Assembly (NCBI GenBank): GCA_900552115.1
Contig: URYP01000008.1
Location: 1 to 40,951, forward strand
Reading direction: 5' to 3'
Source of the DNA: an uncultured Oscillospiraceae bacterium
Lineage (GTDB): Bacteria; Bacillota; Clostridia; Oscillospirales; Acutalibacteraceae
DNA: 40,951 nucleotides
Part shown: positions 25,462 through 34,460 of the stretch, piece by piece
Position numbering within the stretch: position 1 is the stretch's first letter
Layout: the number at the start of each line of letters is the position of its first letter
Translations under genes and position numbers: made by a program
The notes under the pieces: generated by a model
What the model was told of the DNA's origin: nothing
Databases searched by the model: none
Seen by the model: only the letters and a program-made list of their open reading frames with translations

Positions 25462-28400
25462 ATGAAAAAGCTGATTAGTTTACTGGCCTGCGCGGCTCTG
25501 CTAGTTGGCCTGGTGATAGCGGTGTTTCCGGCTGTCACCGGTACTGCGGATACGGCCATAACGACTCCCGGCTTTACGGGAGAGGCCCCGGGCACGACCA
25601 CGTTTAAACTGGGTGGTGCCAATGGGGAGACGACAAGCGAGGGGAATACCCAAGCGACATTGACTGTTGGGGCGGATAAAACGTATACCTATAACCTGAA
25701 GCAAAATCTGGGTTACTGGGTGAAAAATCAGGTGTATGCCCCCGACAATAAGACGGCCGCCGATGTAAGAGAATTTAAATTTCTGTACGTCAATGTGACC
25801 GATCTTCAGGCAGGCTACTGCACCAATGCGCAGGGTCAGTTTGTTGACGATAAAGGGTCTGTAGTTAACAGCCAGGACAAAGCCAAGCACCAGGCTGGTT
25901 TCTACGCCAAGCTGGTTCCGCAGGTTAAAAACAGCACGGATATTAAACGCAAAACTGCCGATGGGAGTTTTGAATCGTGGAATATTATTGATAATGCCGG
26001 CATTCGTTCCCGCGGCTATGTCCAGATTGATCTGGAAGCGCTGAAAAAACAGATGGAAGCGCAGAACGCCGCGCTGAGTGCTTCGGAACAGGAATACGCC
26101 ATCAATGTGGATGAGGTGCTGAGCAACCTGACGTTCAACACGCTTGTCTATGGTTCAAAGCTCACGGTGGAATTGTATGTCTCCAATAACGAGGAATTTA
26201 ATCCGACACCGGTGAATCCCACCAGCAATCCGACCGTTTCGCTGGAGATGAGCGCATCCAGTGATAAAGGTACGGTGACGAAGAATGCGGACGGGTATTT
26301 TGATGTCAAACCGGCTTCGGATAAAATTGCTCTGCTGAATGTTTTTACAGCCAGCGGTGCCGGCAATATTGATGCGAGTGCTTATCCGTATCTGCATTCC
26401 AAAATTGTCGTATCCAACGGTGCGAAAGTGACGTCTGCGGTTTTGATTGATAAAGACGGCAACGAGTATAAGAAAGACGGTACGGCTGTTAACATTTTCG
26501 GCGGATCCGTTGAACGCACGAAACAGGTCGTCTTTGAAACAAAGGGTATGACCGATGCTGATAAAGCGCAGTTCCTGTCCAATCTGCGTATCAAGCTTAC
26601 CATTGAAGGTGGATCGGTTTCTATCCTGTCCAAACTGTCGACGAAAGAGGATCTGAAAATCGGTTCCGAAAACGTCCCGGGTGTTACTGCGCATAAACTG
26701 ACGGCGAGACCGGGCGCGGGTATGCCGGGTAATTCGGATGTGTTTACTGATGAAGAAACGGGCACGACGAAGTTCCAGTTGGGCGGCCATCTGGCGGCGT
26801 GGGTGCCGGCGGCGCTATACAATGGGAACAAAGAGGTGGATGCCACCCAGTATCAGTATCTCATTGTTGATGTGAAGAGCATGACGGACGGCCGCTGCAT
26901 GGACGATTCCAACACGCATTGGGCTAAACAGGATGATAAGAATAACTGGATAACCGTAGATAGCGAAGAAGAAGCCAAACTGCAGACGGGCTTTATGGCA
27001 GCCGTTCAGCTGTCTTATAAAAACAAAAAAGGCGAGAATGTCCAACTGAAAAAAGTCAATTTGGATGCCAATGGCGATGTGAAATTGAAAGATGGTAAAG
27101 TGGATGGCGGCGACTGGAATGTCCTGGGTGAAGCGCGCCAGCCGATGACCATGGCTCCGGTTGATTTTAACAAGCTGGCGGAGCAGGTGGCTGAAAATAA
27201 TGCAGCCCTTGATAAAGCGCTGGAAGCGAAAAAAATCAGCCAGTCGGAATATGATACCTATCATATGGACCTGAACGAAGTGCTTAAAAAGTTGACGGTT
27301 CGGGCACTGGTATACGGTAAAGAAGTGACCATGGACTTCTATATTACCAATAACGGCAACTTTGTTCCGGGTGAAATTTCTCCGGATAACGAAGGCTATG
27401 AGAGTGTCAACCTGGGTATCAGCAAGTCCACCGAGTATACAGCGAATCCAGCCAAATCGGATGCGTATTACTATCTGAAGACCGACAGCAACTATATTGT
27501 GAATCCGGATGGCGGCGCGGCAACCATTGTCACGAATCTGTATGCGCTACAGGGCGCGGGCAACATGGATGCGCGGAAATACGATTACATGTTCCTGCGG
27601 GTTAACACACTCTTTGACAATACCAAAATCACTTCCATTAAACTGGTGGATATGGAAGGCAATGTCCTGGATCAAAACCTGCTGGGCGGCGATGCCGTTG
27701 CGGGCCGCGTTGTAAAGATTGATCTTTCAACGTTGTCTGAAGAACAGCGCGAGCAGTATTTGGAAAACACGCGTCTTCAGGTTATCATGAACGGCACGAA
27801 GGCCAATATCCAGGCGGCGTTTACGATCAACGAAGGCTATGCCTTTGAAGATTATGTCGATGAAAACGATCCTAACTATGCGTATAAGATGCATTTTACC
27901 CCCCTGCATATTGAGTTCAATGCCAACGACGTTTCGTTCCGCAGCGACGGATCGGTTTCTGTCAACCTGTCCGGCTCCGGCGCCGGTCTGCATGTGATGG
28001 ATCGTAACGGTGCTTTTGACGCTACCCAGTATAAATATATGTATCTGTATCTCGAAAGCGGTGCGATCAACGATATCCGCTTCCGCACCAGCGACAATTC
28101 GGGCGAAGAAGATATGAAGGTACAGGGGACGTATGCGGCCAGCCCGGGTCTGACGCGCATCAATCTTGATGACGTCAATAAAAACAAGCCGCGTTTGATG
28201 AAAGATCTGTGCTTTAACTTTGTTATTTATGTGTCGACCGAGATTACGGGCGTTTGGTTCTCCAACAGCCCGACGTTTGATCCGATCGCTACGCCTACCG
28301 AATCGGACTATGAAATTGTTATCGGTCAGCAGGTAGCGCCTGTATCCGCCAGTGCTACTATGAACATGAATCTCGACGGTTCCATGGATTTTGCCGGCAA

Positions 28401-29427
28401 GGGTGAAACGCATTTTAAACCCATTACCGGTACCAAGGGGTTCAATGCCGCCAGCCTCAAATATCTGGTGGTGGATGTGAAATCCGGCGCTGGCAATTTG
28501 GCCGAATTCCGTCTGCGCAACAAAGAAAACAACATTGCCAAGTCCATCACGGGCTTGCGGAATGGTCTGAATTACCTGGTCATAAACAAGCTGGATGCAG
28601 CGATCCTTGAAAACATTTACTTCACCATGGTGGTGAATGGCAAAGTATCTATTCGATCCATGTGGTTTACGAATGAGCCGGCGCTGGATCCCAATGCGAA
28701 GGCCCTGGAGCCGGATTATGTCGAAGTGGATATGAGCGGTGCGTATGCCTATCTGCCCCAGGATAACCGTGAAAACGGCGTCAGCGATACAAAGTTGTCG
28801 ATGGACAGCAAGACCAATATGTTGACAGTACGGGGTGCCAAGAATAAGGATGTTGGGCTGTATTTCGGTTCGTACTATGATGAATACAGCAATCCGGCGC
28901 AGGCAATGTATTTGAAGTTTGGCGTTGTTAATCGGCCAACCTACGTTGTGGCGTATACTTATGATACTACGTCCGATGATGCGGATGCTCTGTCCGACGT
29001 GCTGACTGTGGACATTCAGCCGGGCGTTTACAATGGTTACGTGCGTATCGATTTGAGAGACAGCAGCTTCTTCTCGGCCGGTTTCAATGGGTTCCTGGAA
29101 ATCGATATTTATTCGCCGGCTCAGGAAGGCGGCAGTGGAAACGCCAACGATGTGGCGTTCACAGTGGATAATATGTTCTATCAAGGAACGGCTTCGCCGG
29201 CGCTGAACCGTATTGCCAGACAGGACAGAGAGGAATATGTCCCGGTAGACGGCGCTTTGTATCTGGATCTCGGTGAGGGATACGATTGGGGCGACGGCTG
29301 GGGCAATGGTGGCAGCAATGGCGCTGAAACCGGCGAACACAGCGTGGTGATTCCGGTTGCAATCCTGACCGTAGTTAGTGGTGCGACGATGTTGGTAATC
29401 CGCCGCAGAAGAAAAGAAAAGGTCTAA
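25462..29427 (+). CDS. Large repetitive cell-surface protein with degenerate sorting signal
   Basis: Exported protein of 1321 aa that I cannot assign to a named family. A signal peptide covers about residues 1-30. Two kinds of module then alternate: A1 (about 35-245) and A2 (406-630) share patterns such as LYVNVTDLQAGYC/LIVDVKSMTDGRC and LNEVLKKLTVRALVYG. B1 (250-400) and B2 (640-793) share GAGNIDASAYPYL/GAGNMDARKYDYM. Two shorter related modules (813-943 and 950-1080) carry FDATQYKYMYLYL and FNAASLKYLVVDV, followed by a further sandwich. These look like beta-sandwich binding modules. The C-terminus has AETGE (1288-1292), a hydrophobic helix and RRRRKEK, the shape of a sortase signal without the usual Leu-Pro. 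The ATG follows AAGGAGCG. It may capture polysaccharide at the wall for the enzymes and transporters encoded around it. Confidence 0.75.
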   Translation: MKKLISLLACAALLVGLVIAVFPAVTGTADTAITTPGFTGEAPGTTTFKLGGANGETTSEGNTQATLTVGADKTYTYNLKQNLGYWVKNQVYAPDNKTAADVREFKFLYVNVTDLQAGYCTNAQGQFVDDKGSVVNSQDKAKHQAGFYAKLVPQVKNSTDIKRKTADGSFESWNIIDNAGIRSRGYVQIDLEALKKQMEAQNAALSASEQEYAINVDEVLSNLTFNTLVYGSKLTVELYVSNNEEFNPTPVNPTSNPTVSLEMSASSDKGTVTKNADGYFDVKPASDKIALLNVFTASGAGNIDASAYPYLHSKIVVSNGAKVTSAVLIDKDGNEYKKDGTAVNIFGGSVERTKQVVFETKGMTDADKAQFLSNLRIKLTIEGGSVSILSKLSTKEDLKIGSENVPGVTAHKLTARPGAGMPGNSDVFTDEETGTTKFQLGGHLAAWVPAALYNGNKEVDATQYQYLIVDVKSMTDGRCMDDSNTHWAKQDDKNNWITVDSEEEAKLQTGFMAAVQLSYKNKKGENVQLKKVNLDANGDVKLKDGKVDGGDWNVLGEARQPMTMAPVDFNKLAEQVAENNAALDKALEAKKISQSEYDTYHMDLNEVLKKLTVRALVYGKEVTMDFYITNNGNFVPGEISPDNEGYESVNLGISKSTEYTANPAKSDAYYYLKTDSNYIVNPDGGAATIVTNLYALQGAGNMDARKYDYMFLRVNTLFDNTKITSIKLVDMEGNVLDQNLLGGDAVAGRVVKIDLSTLSEEQREQYLENTRLQVIMNGTKANIQAAFTINEGYAFEDYVDENDPNYAYKMHFTPLHIEFNANDVSFRSDGSVSVNLSGSGAGLHVMDRNGAFDATQYKYMYLYLESGAINDIRFRTSDNSGEEDMKVQGTYAASPGLTRINLDDVNKNKPRLMKDLCFNFVIYVSTEITGVWFSNSPTFDPIATPTESDYEIVIGQQVAPVSASATMNMNLDGSMDFAGKGETHFKPITGTKGFNAASLKYLVVDVKSGAGNLAEFRLRNKENNIAKSITGLRNGLNYLVINKLDAAILENIYFTMVVNGKVSIRSMWFTNEPALDPNAKALEPDYVEVDMSGAYAYLPQDNRENGVSDTKLSMDSKTNMLTVRGAKNKDVGLYFGSYYDEYSNPAQAMYLKFGVVNRPTYVVAYTYDTTSDDADALSDVLTVDIQPGVYNGYVRIDLRDSSFFSAGFNGFLEIDIYSPAQEGGSGNANDVAFTVDNMFYQGTASPALNRIARQDREEYVPVDGALYLDLGEGYDWGDGWGNGGSNGAETGEHSVVIPVAILTVVSGATMLVIRRRRKEKV

Positions 29428-29434
29428 CTTAAAT

Positions 29435-29475
29435 GAGCGGACTGGGAAGATCCCAGCGATCTTCCCAGTCCGCTC
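29435..29475 (+). other. Strong intercistronic hairpin without U-tract
   Basis: A perfect 18-bp stem (29435-29452 with 29458-29475, loop CCAGC) begins 8 bases after the surface-protein stop. It is followed by CAAAAAAAT, not by a T-run, so it should not terminate efficiently on the plus strand. It may protect the upstream mRNA from 3' decay and lower expression of the following enzymes. Confidence 0.7.
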
Positions 29476-29487
29476 CAAAAAAATCTG

Positions 29488-31248
29488 ATGGAAAGTTTGA
29501 TGGACGTGCAGATGAATTCCGAGATTATAGTTGATGATGAACCGATTTTAAACCAGAATAGGCCTCTGAGTCCTTCATCCAACAGCCATACTATGGCGGG
29601 CAAAGTCATTTGTGGATATCAGGGATGGTTTGGTACTCCCTCTGATGCGTCTGGTGAGGAACGCTGGCGTCATTGGGGCGGCGGCACACCGAACAATCTG
29701 GAACGGGTTTCCTTTGAACTGTATCCGGACATCCGCGAATACGCTCTATCGGATCTGCATGCTACCGGTTACGCGGCCCATGGAAATGGGCAGGAATCGG
29801 CTCTGTTTTCTTCGTATTCCCAGGAAACAGTGGATATCCATTTTCGCTGGATGGCGGAATACGGCATTGATGGTGTGGCTTTGCAACGCTTTTTTTCCGA
29901 TATTCCCAGTCCGCGGATGCGGCACGTAATGGACAATGTGCGACAGGCGGCCGAAAAGTACGGCCGGGTGTTCTACATCTGTTATGATATATCCGGCGGG
30001 CGGGGCGACGATTTTGTCAGCCGCTTGTGCGGCGACATTGACCGACTGAACGACTGGGTACTGGATTCTCCCGCATATCTTCATGAAGGCGATCGCCCGG
30101 TTTTGCAGCTGTGGGGCTTTGGCGTAAAAGGCAATTGCCGCTGTACGCCGGAACAGGCGATGGAAGTGGTCCGTTATGCAAAGCAAAAAGGATTTTATCT
30201 AATCGTCGGTACGCCTGCTCAATTCCGCGAAGGCGGCACGGACAGTCTACCGGAATTTGCTCCCGTCTACGACCAGTTCGATATGATTTCTCCTTGGCAG
30301 GTGGGCCGCTTTGGCAAGTGTGAGGAAGTGGCTCCCTATTATGAACAATTACTGCGGCCTGACGGTGAATACTGCCTTTCAAAAGGCCAGGGATATATGC
30401 CGGTATTGTTTGCCGGATTTGCTTGGTCGCTTTGGCTGCATGGGCCGGCTAATGCCATTCCCCGTCTGGGTGGCCGGTTTTTCTGGGAACAGGCAAAAGC
30501 AGCGGCGCGTATACATACGACGGCACTGTATATTGCCATGTTTGACGAGTATGACGAATCTACCGCTATCATGAAAGCGGCGGAGGACAGTTCCCAAATT
30601 CCGCAGGGCAAATACTTTTTGACCACTTGTGCGGACGGGGACTTTGTCAGCAGTGATTTTTATCTGCGTCTGGTGGGAAAACTGACGGAGATATATAGAA
30701 ACCAACAGCCGTTGCCGGATTCCGTTCCGGTCCCGCTGTCCGAGGGTCCCGTGTATCTGCGGACGGGGTTTGAGGCTATGACGGATGCAGCTCCGTCGAT
30801 AAAGATGCTGCGGGGGGAAGCGGACGATTGTGACGTCCGAGTGGAAACGACGGCTAAGGCGCATCGGGGAGACGCAGCTCTGCATGTGCGTATGGCTTCC
30901 CAAACAACTTTGACTAATCTGCTGATCGGTATCTTCAATACCGGCAGTTATACCATATCATCGACCATGACGCTGAGGGCTTATATGCGGCCGGAGAATG
31001 ACGGCGGCCAATGCGTTTTGTGGGATGTTCAGACGGAAGAGGGAACATGGCTGTCCGATACGGAGGGCTACCGTCTGGATAATGTCGATAAATCGTTCGC
31101 CGGCGGTGCTATCGGAGAATGGAACAGGGTTATGATTCCGGTGGGACGCTATCTGGAGGGAAAGACCATTCGAACCATCGCGTTGCGGTATCCTGGCGGC
31201 GCTCTTGATGCGGATGTCTATATTGATGATGTATTGCTATATGAATAG
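29488..31248 (+). CDS. GH71/GH99-like glycoside hydrolase, cytoplasmic
   Basis: Predicted intracellular glycosidase of up to 586 aa with no signal peptide. A TIM barrel covers about 35-410. It starts with the family hallmark KVICGYQGWFG and an HWGGG stretch, continues with GIDGVALQRFF and FYICYDISG, and ends with the acidic motif MFDEYDEST. These features match bacterial proteins placed near GH99 endo-alpha-mannanases and GH71 alpha-glucanases. A C-terminal galactose-binding-like sandwich (about 420-586) ends in DVYIDDVLLYE. The start is uncertain: ATG codons at 29488, 29500 and 29512 are in frame and none has a strong ribosome site, perhaps because of the hairpin just upstream. It is 29 bases before the GH38 gene, so it likely cuts an alpha-mannoside that GH38 then finishes. 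Linkage specificity is inferred. Confidence 0.82.
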   Translation: MESLMDVQMNSEIIVDDEPILNQNRPLSPSSNSHTMAGKVICGYQGWFGTPSDASGEERWRHWGGGTPNNLERVSFELYPDIREYALSDLHATGYAAHGNGQESALFSSYSQETVDIHFRWMAEYGIDGVALQRFFSDIPSPRMRHVMDNVRQAAEKYGRVFYICYDISGGRGDDFVSRLCGDIDRLNDWVLDSPAYLHEGDRPVLQLWGFGVKGNCRCTPEQAMEVVRYAKQKGFYLIVGTPAQFREGGTDSLPEFAPVYDQFDMISPWQVGRFGKCEEVAPYYEQLLRPDGEYCLSKGQGYMPVLFAGFAWSLWLHGPANAIPRLGGRFFWEQAKAAARIHTTALYIAMFDEYDESTAIMKAAEDSSQIPQGKYFLTTCADGDFVSSDFYLRLVGKLTEIYRNQQPLPDSVPVPLSEGPVYLRTGFEAMTDAAPSIKMLRGEADDCDVRVETTAKAHRGDAALHVRMASQTTLTNLLIGIFNTGSYTISSTMTLRAYMRPENDGGQCVLWDVQTEEGTWLSDTEGYRLDNVDKSFAGGAIGEWNRVMIPVGRYLEGKTIRTIALRYPGGALDADVYIDDVLLYE

Positions 31249-31277
31249 CAATACATCCCTTAGTGGAGAAAAACATT

Positions 31278-34200
31278 ATGATGCATGAGAGACAAATCGA
31301 AAAAACGGTTCACAAAATTCGTGAGCTGTATAAGCGGCTGGATCCCTATCTTTTCCGTACGGAGGATACGCTGAAGGTCGAAAGTTACGCCACGTTTGAT
31401 TCTCTGTTTGCGCCGCCTCAGGACGACCGGCTGTATTCCCCTGTGACAACCGGAGATACGTGGGGGGCGGAAAAGCAGTACAACTGGTTTCGGGGTACCT
31501 TTGCGGTTCCTGAACGGCTGGCGGGATTACCACTGTTTATCAAGCCGCATTTTGGTGGCTACGAAGGCTTGCTGTTTGTCAACGGTAAACCATATGGTAA
31601 TTTTGCCACAAAATTAGCGGTTGCCTGCCATGGCAATCATTACTGTCCCCGGTTTACGGCGGGGGCGCCGGCGGGTGAATCTTTTTCGTTGGCAATCGAA
31701 GCCTATGCCGGACATAACGGGGAGGGGTGTTATCCTTACTGTCAACCGGATAACCGTTCTTTCCGCTATACGATTGGCGATTTTGAAATATGTACGCAAA
31801 ACACTATTGTAACTGAGTTTTGTTATGATCTACGCACGTTGCTTGAATTGCGGGACTGCCTGCCGGCAGAGAGTTTCCAACGAGCCCGGATTACCAACTG
31901 CCTGCAGGAGCTGCACACGGTACTGATTTATTCCATGGATACGGTTCCCTTTTCCGAAGTGGAGGAATCCCTGCAAAAAGCCCGGGAAATCATGGCTCCG
32001 CTGCTGGCGGAAACCAATGCGCCAAAAGCGCCGCGGGCGGCGTTGATCGGCCACTCCCATATGGATACCGCTTGGTTATGGGAAATTGACGAAACCATTA
32101 AAAAATGCGCCCGTACTTACTCCAACCAGATGAACCTCATGGATATCGACGAGAATTATACTTTTATGCAAAGCTCGGCGTATCATCTGAAGTGGATGGA
32201 GATGTATTATCCCTCCCTGTTTGAGGATATTAAAAAACGTGTCCAGGAAGGCCGCTATGAACCCAACGGCGGTGCATATGTAGAAAGCGACGGCAATATT
32301 CCCGGCGGCGAATATCTGATCCGCCAGTTCCTGTGGGGTATGAATTATACCCGTGAGAAATTCGGTTACAGTTCCAACGCTTTCTTCCTGCCCGACAGCT
32401 TTGGTTTCAGCGCGGCGCTGCCTCAAATTTTGCAGGGCTGTGAAATTCCCTATTTCTTGACGACCAAAGTGGGCTGGAACGATACAAATATGTTCCCTTA
32501 TGACACGTTTTATTGGGAAGGCATAGACGGATCGCAGGTGCTGACGCATTTTAACTGTACAGAAGGCGGTACCACACCGAAATGCCTGATTCCCCGGATC
32601 TGTGCTCCCGGTAAAGAGGGCATCAGCCAGAAAGGGGTTACCGATGCCCGGCTGATCTCCTTTGGCCACGGCGATGGGGGTGGCGGTCCGGAGCCGGTTA
32701 TGTTGGATATGGCCAAACGAGTTAAGGATCTCAACGGCGTACCCCGCGCCGAGTATACAACGGTCGGCCAGTTTATGCGGGATCTTGAACGCGATATTAT
32801 TCATCCCAATGTCTATCGCAATGAACTGTATTTGGAACTCCATCGGGGAACCTATACCAATCAGCATACTATTAAGCGCAATAACCGCAAAGCGGAAATT
32901 GCGATTCATAATGCCGAACTCTATACTGTGGAAAAGGCCATTGCTGACAACACCACGGCCTCCGGGGAACCGATTGCCCCGCTTCTGGAAACGCTGCTGG
33001 TCAACCAGTTCCACGATATCCTGCCGGGAACCTGTATCGCGCCGGTCCACGATCGGTCGATCCGGGAAACGACAGAGGTCATTGCTAAAGCCGGTGACCT
33101 GACCCGTGGCCTGCTAAACGGCATGCCGGCGGAGGATATCCTGAGCGTCAGCAATCCGGTGGGAATTGCCCGCTGCGATGTCGTGGAGATGCCTTGCCTG
33201 GAGGGCCGGTACATAGAGGGATGCCGCCAGCAGGTGATTACCCATCGGGATGGGAGCCAGGCGTTGCGGGTGGCCGGAATCGCTCTGCGGCCGTTTGAGA
33301 CAAAAACCCTCTCGCTGAAAAAAGGCGCTTATGCGCCCCAGCCGTCGCCGTTCCATCTGAATGGCCGGGTATTGACAACGCCGCAGGCAACCGTAACGTT
33401 TGACGATAACGGGTATCTATCCTCCTTTATCGACCGGGAGACTGGGCGGGAAGTCAAGGGAAAGGGCCTTAGCCTGAACACCTTCCTGTTTGGTGAGGAC
33501 GTGCCGCACGCCTGGGACAACTGGGATATCGATGGGGATCTGGAGTTTAAATTAAAAGATTGTGCCCAGCTCGAATCCTTTGAAACTGTAGCGGACGGCG
33601 AAGTGGAATACCGTATCCGTACTGTCTATCGGCTGTCGGATAAGAGTAAGATTTATCAGGATATGATTTTTTACGCGGATACGCCGCGGATTGACTTTGA
33701 AACGGCTATTGACTGGCATGATAAGCACCGTTTCTTAAAGACCGTGTTTGACACGTCGGTGCGTTCGGATTATGCCACGCAGGAAATTCAGTTCGGCTAT
33801 GTCCGCCGGCCGACCAGCCGGAATAACAGCTGGGAGCAGGCTAAGTTTGAAGTGGTCAACCATAAGTATACCGACCTGTCTGAAACGCGTTTCGGTGTGG
33901 CCGTGTTAAACGACTGCAAGTATGGCGTCAGCCTATACGACAACCGGATTGCTCTGTCGCTTCATAAGGGTGGATGCAAACCCGACCCGCGGGGAGATGA
34001 AGGATACCACGAGTGCGTTTACTCGCTGACCCCCCACGCCGGCGCGTTTTCTGCCGGTGCGGTTGTGGAACCGGCCTACGCGCTGAATAATCCGGTGCTG
34101 ACCTGTGAGGGAACCGTTTCGTATAAGGCGCCGGTTACCGTGGATTCTGACCATGTAATCGTTGAAACCATCAAGCCCTGTGAAAAAGAAGAACGGGCGT

Positions 34201-34388
34201 TTATTGTGCGGCTGTATGAATGCGAAGGCAGCCAGGCCGTGACAAAGCTCACGACGGGTTTCGACGCTGTCCGCGCGGCAGCGGCCAATATGTTGGAAAC
34301 GGTTCAGGAACCGCTCCATGCGGAAGAAGGGTGTTATCCCCTGACCTTCCGTCCGTTTGAAATCAAAACGCTTAAGTTCTGGTACTGA
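31278..34388 (+). CDS. GH38 alpha-mannosidase
   Basis: Cytoplasmic zinc-dependent exo-alpha-mannosidase of about 1036 aa, the normal size for the bacterial class II enzymes. An N-terminal beta domain (about 1-245) precedes the catalytic domain. Metal ligands are in GHSHMDTAWLW (H261, D263), the nucleophile is Asp373 in LPDSFGFS, and further signatures are EPNGGAYVESDGN, FGHGDGGGGP and NQFHDILPGT with a metal-binding His. C-terminal beta-sandwich domains complete it. I place the start at the ATG at 31278, 9 bases after GGAG; a GTG at 31263 overlaps that site. It removes terminal alpha-linked mannose in the family, so imported N-glycan or yeast/plant mannan fragments are plausible substrates. 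No export signal is seen. Confidence 0.95.
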   Translation: MMHERQIEKTVHKIRELYKRLDPYLFRTEDTLKVESYATFDSLFAPPQDDRLYSPVTTGDTWGAEKQYNWFRGTFAVPERLAGLPLFIKPHFGGYEGLLFVNGKPYGNFATKLAVACHGNHYCPRFTAGAPAGESFSLAIEAYAGHNGEGCYPYCQPDNRSFRYTIGDFEICTQNTIVTEFCYDLRTLLELRDCLPAESFQRARITNCLQELHTVLIYSMDTVPFSEVEESLQKAREIMAPLLAETNAPKAPRAALIGHSHMDTAWLWEIDETIKKCARTYSNQMNLMDIDENYTFMQSSAYHLKWMEMYYPSLFEDIKKRVQEGRYEPNGGAYVESDGNIPGGEYLIRQFLWGMNYTREKFGYSSNAFFLPDSFGFSAALPQILQGCEIPYFLTTKVGWNDTNMFPYDTFYWEGIDGSQVLTHFNCTEGGTTPKCLIPRICAPGKEGISQKGVTDARLISFGHGDGGGGPEPVMLDMAKRVKDLNGVPRAEYTTVGQFMRDLERDIIHPNVYRNELYLELHRGTYTNQHTIKRNNRKAEIAIHNAELYTVEKAIADNTTASGEPIAPLLETLLVNQFHDILPGTCIAPVHDRSIRETTEVIAKAGDLTRGLLNGMPAEDILSVSNPVGIARCDVVEMPCLEGRYIEGCRQQVITHRDGSQALRVAGIALRPFETKTLSLKKGAYAPQPSPFHLNGRVLTTPQATVTFDDNGYLSSFIDRETGREVKGKGLSLNTFLFGEDVPHAWDNWDIDGDLEFKLKDCAQLESFETVADGEVEYRIRTVYRLSDKSKIYQDMIFYADTPRIDFETAIDWHDKHRFLKTVFDTSVRSDYATQEIQFGYVRRPTSRNNSWEQAKFEVVNHKYTDLSETRFGVAVLNDCKYGVSLYDNRIALSLHKGGCKPDPRGDEGYHECVYSLTPHAGAFSAGAVVEPAYALNNPVLTCEGTVSYKAPVTVDSDHVIVETIKPCEKEERAFIVRLYECEGSQAVTKLTTGFDAVRAAAANMLETVQEPLHAEEGCYPLTFRPFEIKTLKFWY

Positions 34389-34434
34389 TATTCTTTTTGT
34401 AGTAATAGCCGGACGGCTGTTTTGATATATTGAT

Positions 34435-34446
34435 TTTCAATTGAAA
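34435..34446. promoter_or_regulatory. Palindrome overlapping the ribosome-site region
   Basis: TTTCAATTGAAA is a perfect 12-bp palindrome ending 14 bases before the GTG at 34461. It could be an operator or could mask the AAAGGCAGG ribosome site. The 72-base gap holds no convincing promoter or terminator. Confidence 0.25.
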
Positions 34447-34460
34447 GGCAGGTTAACAAG

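Noticed and set aside
27727..29478. 583-aa minus-strand open frame opposite the surface protein
   Set aside because: The plus-strand gene has a signal peptide, repeats and a C-terminal anchor; the antisense product has no recognisable domain.
34389..34460. Terminator after the GH38 gene
   Set aside because: The AGCC/GGCT stem is only four pairs and its T-run is short.
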